NCBI GenBank assembly: GCA_015501595.1
Contig: JADNRX010001262.1
Location: 1 to 11,996 of the forward strand
Direction of reading: 5' to 3'
Length of the DNA: 11,996 bases
Source of the DNA: Hymenopellis radicata
Lineage: Eukaryota > Basidiomycota > Agaricomycetes > Agaricales > Physalacriaceae
This document shows, in pieces, positions 8,870-11,996 of the stretch. Position numbers and translations under genes: made by a program. The notes under the pieces are model-generated. The model did no database searches and was not told the origin of the DNA. It saw only the letters and a program-made list of their open reading frames with translations. The number at the start of each line of letters is the position of its first letter. Position 1 is the first letter of the stretch.

Positions 8870-10646
8870 ATGGCGGATTTACGCTGGTCGAACCCACAGG
8901 CTGGACACTGTCGTTGCACTCGATATACTCAGCCTACATCGGTTACTTCCAGGTGCACAACATCGCCTGGTACGACCGCTTCGTGGGGTCACCTTTTCGC
9001 CTCCTTCCCGTCCTTTCTCTCGTTCTCGTGGCCTGTGATAACCCTCACCGATGCGGAAACTGGCAAGGCGCACATAGTAACAAGGCCAGGCAGTCTGAAT
9101 GCCTTTGTGAAGATGGTCAAGACGAGGTACGACGACTGTTGCCCCTGCAGGACCGGATACTGAGGACATCGATGTGCGACAGATTCGGGGAGACACTGCC
9201 TATGCCCCCAAATATTCTTTCGCGTAACGCCCTTCTCAAATGCGCAGAGGCATATGCGACACGTCTCTGACTGGAGCACGTACAAAAAACTTCATGCAAC
9301 TCTGCCAGCCGCGGAGCTTTCAGCTATCAAGGTGAGGACAGGGTCTTACTTGAAATATGTGACTTATGCTATTTGTTAGACTCGTATACGTGCTGGAGAC
9401 CCCAGTGCCATCGTCCCGCTATGGCGAGAGCGCTCAAAGACCTTCTTGGCGTTGTCCTTCGCTTGGAGTGAGCGCAACGAAAAGAGCTGTCTTGAGTGGG
9501 GATACGCCGCCGTGCGCTGCGGTGTCTTGCATGCGTACGTGTTCTCCATTTACATCGGCTCGTCCTCTCACCGCGTACCATCAGACAAGGACCAATGGCC
9601 TCCAGTACCCGACATAAACTATCGGTTTGTCTCGTCGTTTCCTTGCCTTTCCGAGACGCTAACTAATTAATAGTGTTCGGCCATTATGTTACCTCGGAGT
9701 ACTCTTCCAAGACTGTAAACCGCGTAAATCCCACCTATCCGTGGGCGTATGCATTCGGTGACACACAAATCTATTGGCAAGTCCAAGATCAGCCAGGTTG
9801 TCGAAGCTGTCATTACGTAGGTTGGTACTTCATCCGCACAGACACCCGTTCACGTATCTCACAGGAGTCTGGCATCCCCGAATCAGAAACGTCTTCAAAC
9901 AAGCTGGTGCTTGTCACGTATGGTGGATCGACTAACCTTATCACGCGCCTAGAAGAAATGGGAGTAAGAATGCCTCCAAACGTGTTGATACTAGACGCAC
10001 AGCTTATGAGCGCCAACTCTTCACTGACGGTCGTCGTGGCGTTATGCCCAGCCGTCAGCCCGGCTCGTCCATGACTATGGACAACATCATTCGTCCCTCC
10101 TGGGCGTCGTCGGAGGCATCGGAGGCCCTATCCCCATCGGCGGCGGCATGGTCACGCCGCATAACTCTGGCAACGAAGCCTTCCTCGGCTTGCTCACGCT
10201 GCAGATGCTCGTCGAGCCCGAGACGGTGCAGATACCCGACCTAAAGAACTCTCCAAAGTCGCAAATGAACATGATGTCCGCGATGACTATGCCAATGAGC
10301 ATGCCGATGGGCATGGATATGATGATGCAGGGATCAATGGGCCGCCCATTCTATGCCCCCTTTGGATCCTCAGATGATGGACGAGTTTGGGCAGATGCGC
10401 TTGAATGGCGGAGCGGGTTGGAACTGGATCAAGGGTGGCCGGCAGCTGGAGGTGGAAGGGTCAGGCTCCAGGATGAGAAAGCTCAGTGTAATATTCCTGG
10501 ACGGTGAACAATGGACAATTAGACTTGCATCTCATTTCGGACTTGTAGAAAATGGATCGGACTCATTTGGACTCTCTCTTGCTTTGAACACTGCTATGCC
10601 GATCATCATCGAACTTCGTACATCCCTACTCAATAATTCATCTTAA
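8870..10646 (+). CDS. Probable RNase H-fold (DEDDh exonuclease-like, Gfd2/YDR514C type) protein, frame-disrupted
   Basis: The translation resembles large agaricomycete proteins with a Gfd2/YDR514C-like RNase H-fold domain, as far as I can recall the family. Conserved segments occur in order but in different frames: IYSAYIGYFQVHNIAWYD (about 8921 on), WPVITLTDAETGKAHIVTRP, DIDVRQIRGD, ALLKCAEAYATRL, DWSTYKKLHATLPAAELSAI, then ERNEKSCLEWGYAAVRCG, YPWAYAFGD, LVLVTYGGSTNLITRLEEMG, PPNVLILDAQ, YERQLFTDGRRGVM and HNSGNEAFLGLLTLQML. Likely introns are 9332..9379, 9535..9584 and 9625..9673. About nine frame changes are needed, for example at the T run 8994..8997 and near 9139, 9265, 9773, 9820 to 9870, 10000, 10092 and 10351. 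The DxE position reads SFA, the G-H...GD-L position reads TYGGSTNL, and HNxGND reads HNSGNE, so the acidic catalytic residues appear replaced. The start at 8870 (MADLRWSN) and the end (10646, or 10507 in another frame) are tentative. It is either a decayed gene or a real gene with sequence errors. Confidence 0.5.
10265..10342 (+). repeat. Methionine-rich low-complexity tract
   Basis: In the frame that also encodes HNSGNEAF, 26 codons contain 13 methionines, arranged as MxM and MPM units (MTMPMSMPMGMDMMM). A one-base shift later, MPPLDPQMMDEFGQM continues the same bias. It probably forms a disordered C-terminal tail after the RNase H-like domain. The composition does not identify a function. 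Confidence 0.7.
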
Positions 10647-10696
10647 TATGTTGTACTTGGTATATTCATGTTTTTGATTGCGCGGGGTACAGACGT
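10647..10696. other. Short convergent gap between the exonuclease-like gene and NUC1
   Basis: Only 50 bp separate the two assigned stop codons, so the 3' UTRs of these convergent genes almost certainly overlap. The gap is AT-rich (TATATTCATG at about 10661..10670). The size depends on the tentative 10646 end of the plus-strand gene. Confidence 0.4.
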
Positions 10697-11996
10697 CTAC
10701 TTGGGCGGCGCGGAAATTGCTCTACGCATGTCAGGCTTTTTGCGCGCGTCGTCGAAGCGTCTGACAATGACTTCACATTTTGTAGACTGGCAAATGTGTT
10801 TGAAGACGATTTCACGCGTCAGAGAATAATGTCAAGCCTGCGGCGCGTTCAACGGCGTCGACTACAGAGCAACTCAGTAACCACTGCTACGACGAGATCA
10901 GTCCACCTACCAGGTACGACAGCTCTCCAAAGGAGCGTCATCGGAATGATGGCGTTTGGAAGGACGAACGCGCCCATTGATAGGTCCAGGATATCCGGAG
11001 TTGCCGGCAAATGGCTGGAGTCAAGACTACTTTGGCAAAATGGGTAGGCACTGCAACATTCGGAGGCGATCCAATGACTTCGTGTCTTTGAAGAAAAATT
11101 CGATCGGTGAATTTGAAGGTTAGAAAATCAAGTCGCGTACCACGCGCCATTTTCCGTCAGCGTCCTTCGCGGGAGGTAGAGAGGACTGTGAAGACATAAA
11201 CATCTGAGAAGTTGCCGGTCAATCGTCTGCACCAGTCCTCGAGGTATGCCCAGTCTAACAACGATGAGAATGGGACACTTGATTCATAGACTCTACAGTG
11301 ACGATTGAATCCTTCTCCTACTTGAGGTGCCATGTTCGATAAGTAGAATGTCTCGTTCATAGCATCTTGAGAGAATTTGGCGTCAGCAGCTGGAACCCTT
11401 CAAACATTGTTCAGTAGTACATTGCTGAGAAGCGTAAGGACTACTTACATGTGTCCCCGGTCATATCCACTCCTAAAGTAGTCTTGCAGGCGCGCGCGAA
11501 GGGCGCAGGTATGCTGGATCTTCCATGAAAGCGGACTTTGATCTATCGCCCGACTCGGTGCTTTCGAGGCTCTACTATCCTCGATCGGCCTAGCGAGGCC
11601 AGCGTCAAGTGTTCAGCGGTCTGTCATGTCTCGTCAGTAGAGTCCACAGCGTAGTGGACAATCAGCGCACCCAAGCAGGATGGCGCAGTCGGCGGTCATA
11701 CGCCGCAACGTACGCCTGCCGGATAATTGGGTCGGCGATGGGACCTGCCCAGACTTGAGCTCAGACGTGGTATTCGGTACGCCGCCACGCACCAGGATTT
11801 CCATATTTCAAGACCGGGCAAGGTGGGTACCGTCGTCGCAACAGCAGAGATGGATGTGCGGCCACTGGTTATGTCAACAACGGGAGCGGACGGCGGGCTG
11901 GGTCGGAATGTGCGCTGGCACAGACGATGACGCCCGTTTCACAAGCGCGGTGGCTACTCCACCGCCAACGACGGCGCCGGCAGCGAATATAGCTGC
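10697..11996 (-). CDS. NUC1: Mitochondrial nuclease NUC1 (endonuclease G family), 5' partial, frame-disrupted
   Basis: NUC1 is a DNA/RNA non-specific beta-beta-alpha-metal endonuclease of the mitochondrial intermembrane space, involved in mitochondrial nucleic-acid turnover and cell death. The start codon lies past the right edge; the first visible residues (AAIFAAGAVVGGGVATALVK) form the glycine/alanine-rich N-terminal membrane anchor. Inferred exons are 11996..11793, 11744..11671, 11620..11449, 11397..11297, 11254..11141, 11085..10911 and 10861..10697, about 335 codons, close to yeast Nuc1. They encode VLKYGNPG/PIADPIIRQAYVAAYDRR, HPAW/TAEHLT, GYDRGHM/VPAADAKFSQDAM, LSNMAPQVGEGFNRH/YWAYLEDWCRRLT, HEVIGSPPNVAVPTHFAKVV, DILDLSMGAFVLPNAIIP and KHICQSTKCEVIVRRFDD. 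The catalytic His in DRGH is intact. Small indels break the frame near 11883, 11816, 11570 to 11600, 11186, 11172, 11085, 10943, 10923 and just inside the last exon; several lie in C or G runs. Family identity is secure. Whether the breaks are biological is doubtful. Confidence 0.9.

Noticed and set aside
10796..11047. Plus-strand open frame encoding an Arg-rich peptide
   Set aside because: It is antisense to conserved NUC1 coding sequence, so it is a shadow frame.
11727..11930. Plus-strand open frame near the right edge
   Set aside because: It is antisense to the N-terminal NUC1 exons, so it is a shadow frame.
1..11996. A biosynthetic cluster, defence island, mobile element or new multigene system
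   Set aside because: The genes are unrelated housekeeping families with separate promoters. No transposase, terminal repeat, toxin-like or cluster-type enzyme is seen.

Overview
This window reads as nuclear DNA of a filamentous basidiomycete, most likely an agaricomycete. Conserved eukaryotic housekeeping genes are packed closely on both strands. They are interrupted by many very short GT-AG introns (42 to 56 nt), with intergenic gaps of only about 50 to 370 bp. I see no bacterial operon, transposon, CRISPR array, tRNA or rRNA.

Layout from left to right: (1) the amino-terminal part of REV3 (catalytic subunit of DNA polymerase zeta) on the minus strand, running off the left edge; (2) the TRAPP complex subunit TRAPPC13 on the plus strand, sharing a divergent promoter with REV3; (3) a SNG1/DUF3533 membrane protein on the plus strand; (4) VMA13 (V-ATPase subunit H) on the minus strand, convergent with (3), with eleven exons and 439 aa; (5) mitochondrial ribosomal protein mL46 on the plus strand, divergent from VMA13 across 117 bp that contain a CACGTG E-box; (6) a probable RNase H-fold, DEDDh exonuclease-like protein of the mushroom Gfd2/YDR514C type on the plus strand, with many frame breaks; (7) NUC1 (mitochondrial endonuclease G) on the minus strand, convergent with (6), running off the right edge and also frame-broken.

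The genes are an ordinary mix of translesion synthesis, vesicle tethering, membrane transport, vacuolar acidification, mitochondrial translation and mitochondrial nuclease functions. I see no evidence that they form one pathway or a new system.

The odd feature is reading-frame integrity. VMA13 and mL46, in the centre, splice into perfect open frames. REV3, TRAPPC13 and SNG1 each carry one or a few breaks, and the two rightmost genes are broken every 100 to 200 bp, although the protein sequence is well conserved on both sides of each break. Many breaks lie in short homopolymers. Uncorrected consensus errors explain this best for NUC1. For the exonuclease-like gene, loss of catalytic residues also leaves real decay or a pseudoenzyme possible.
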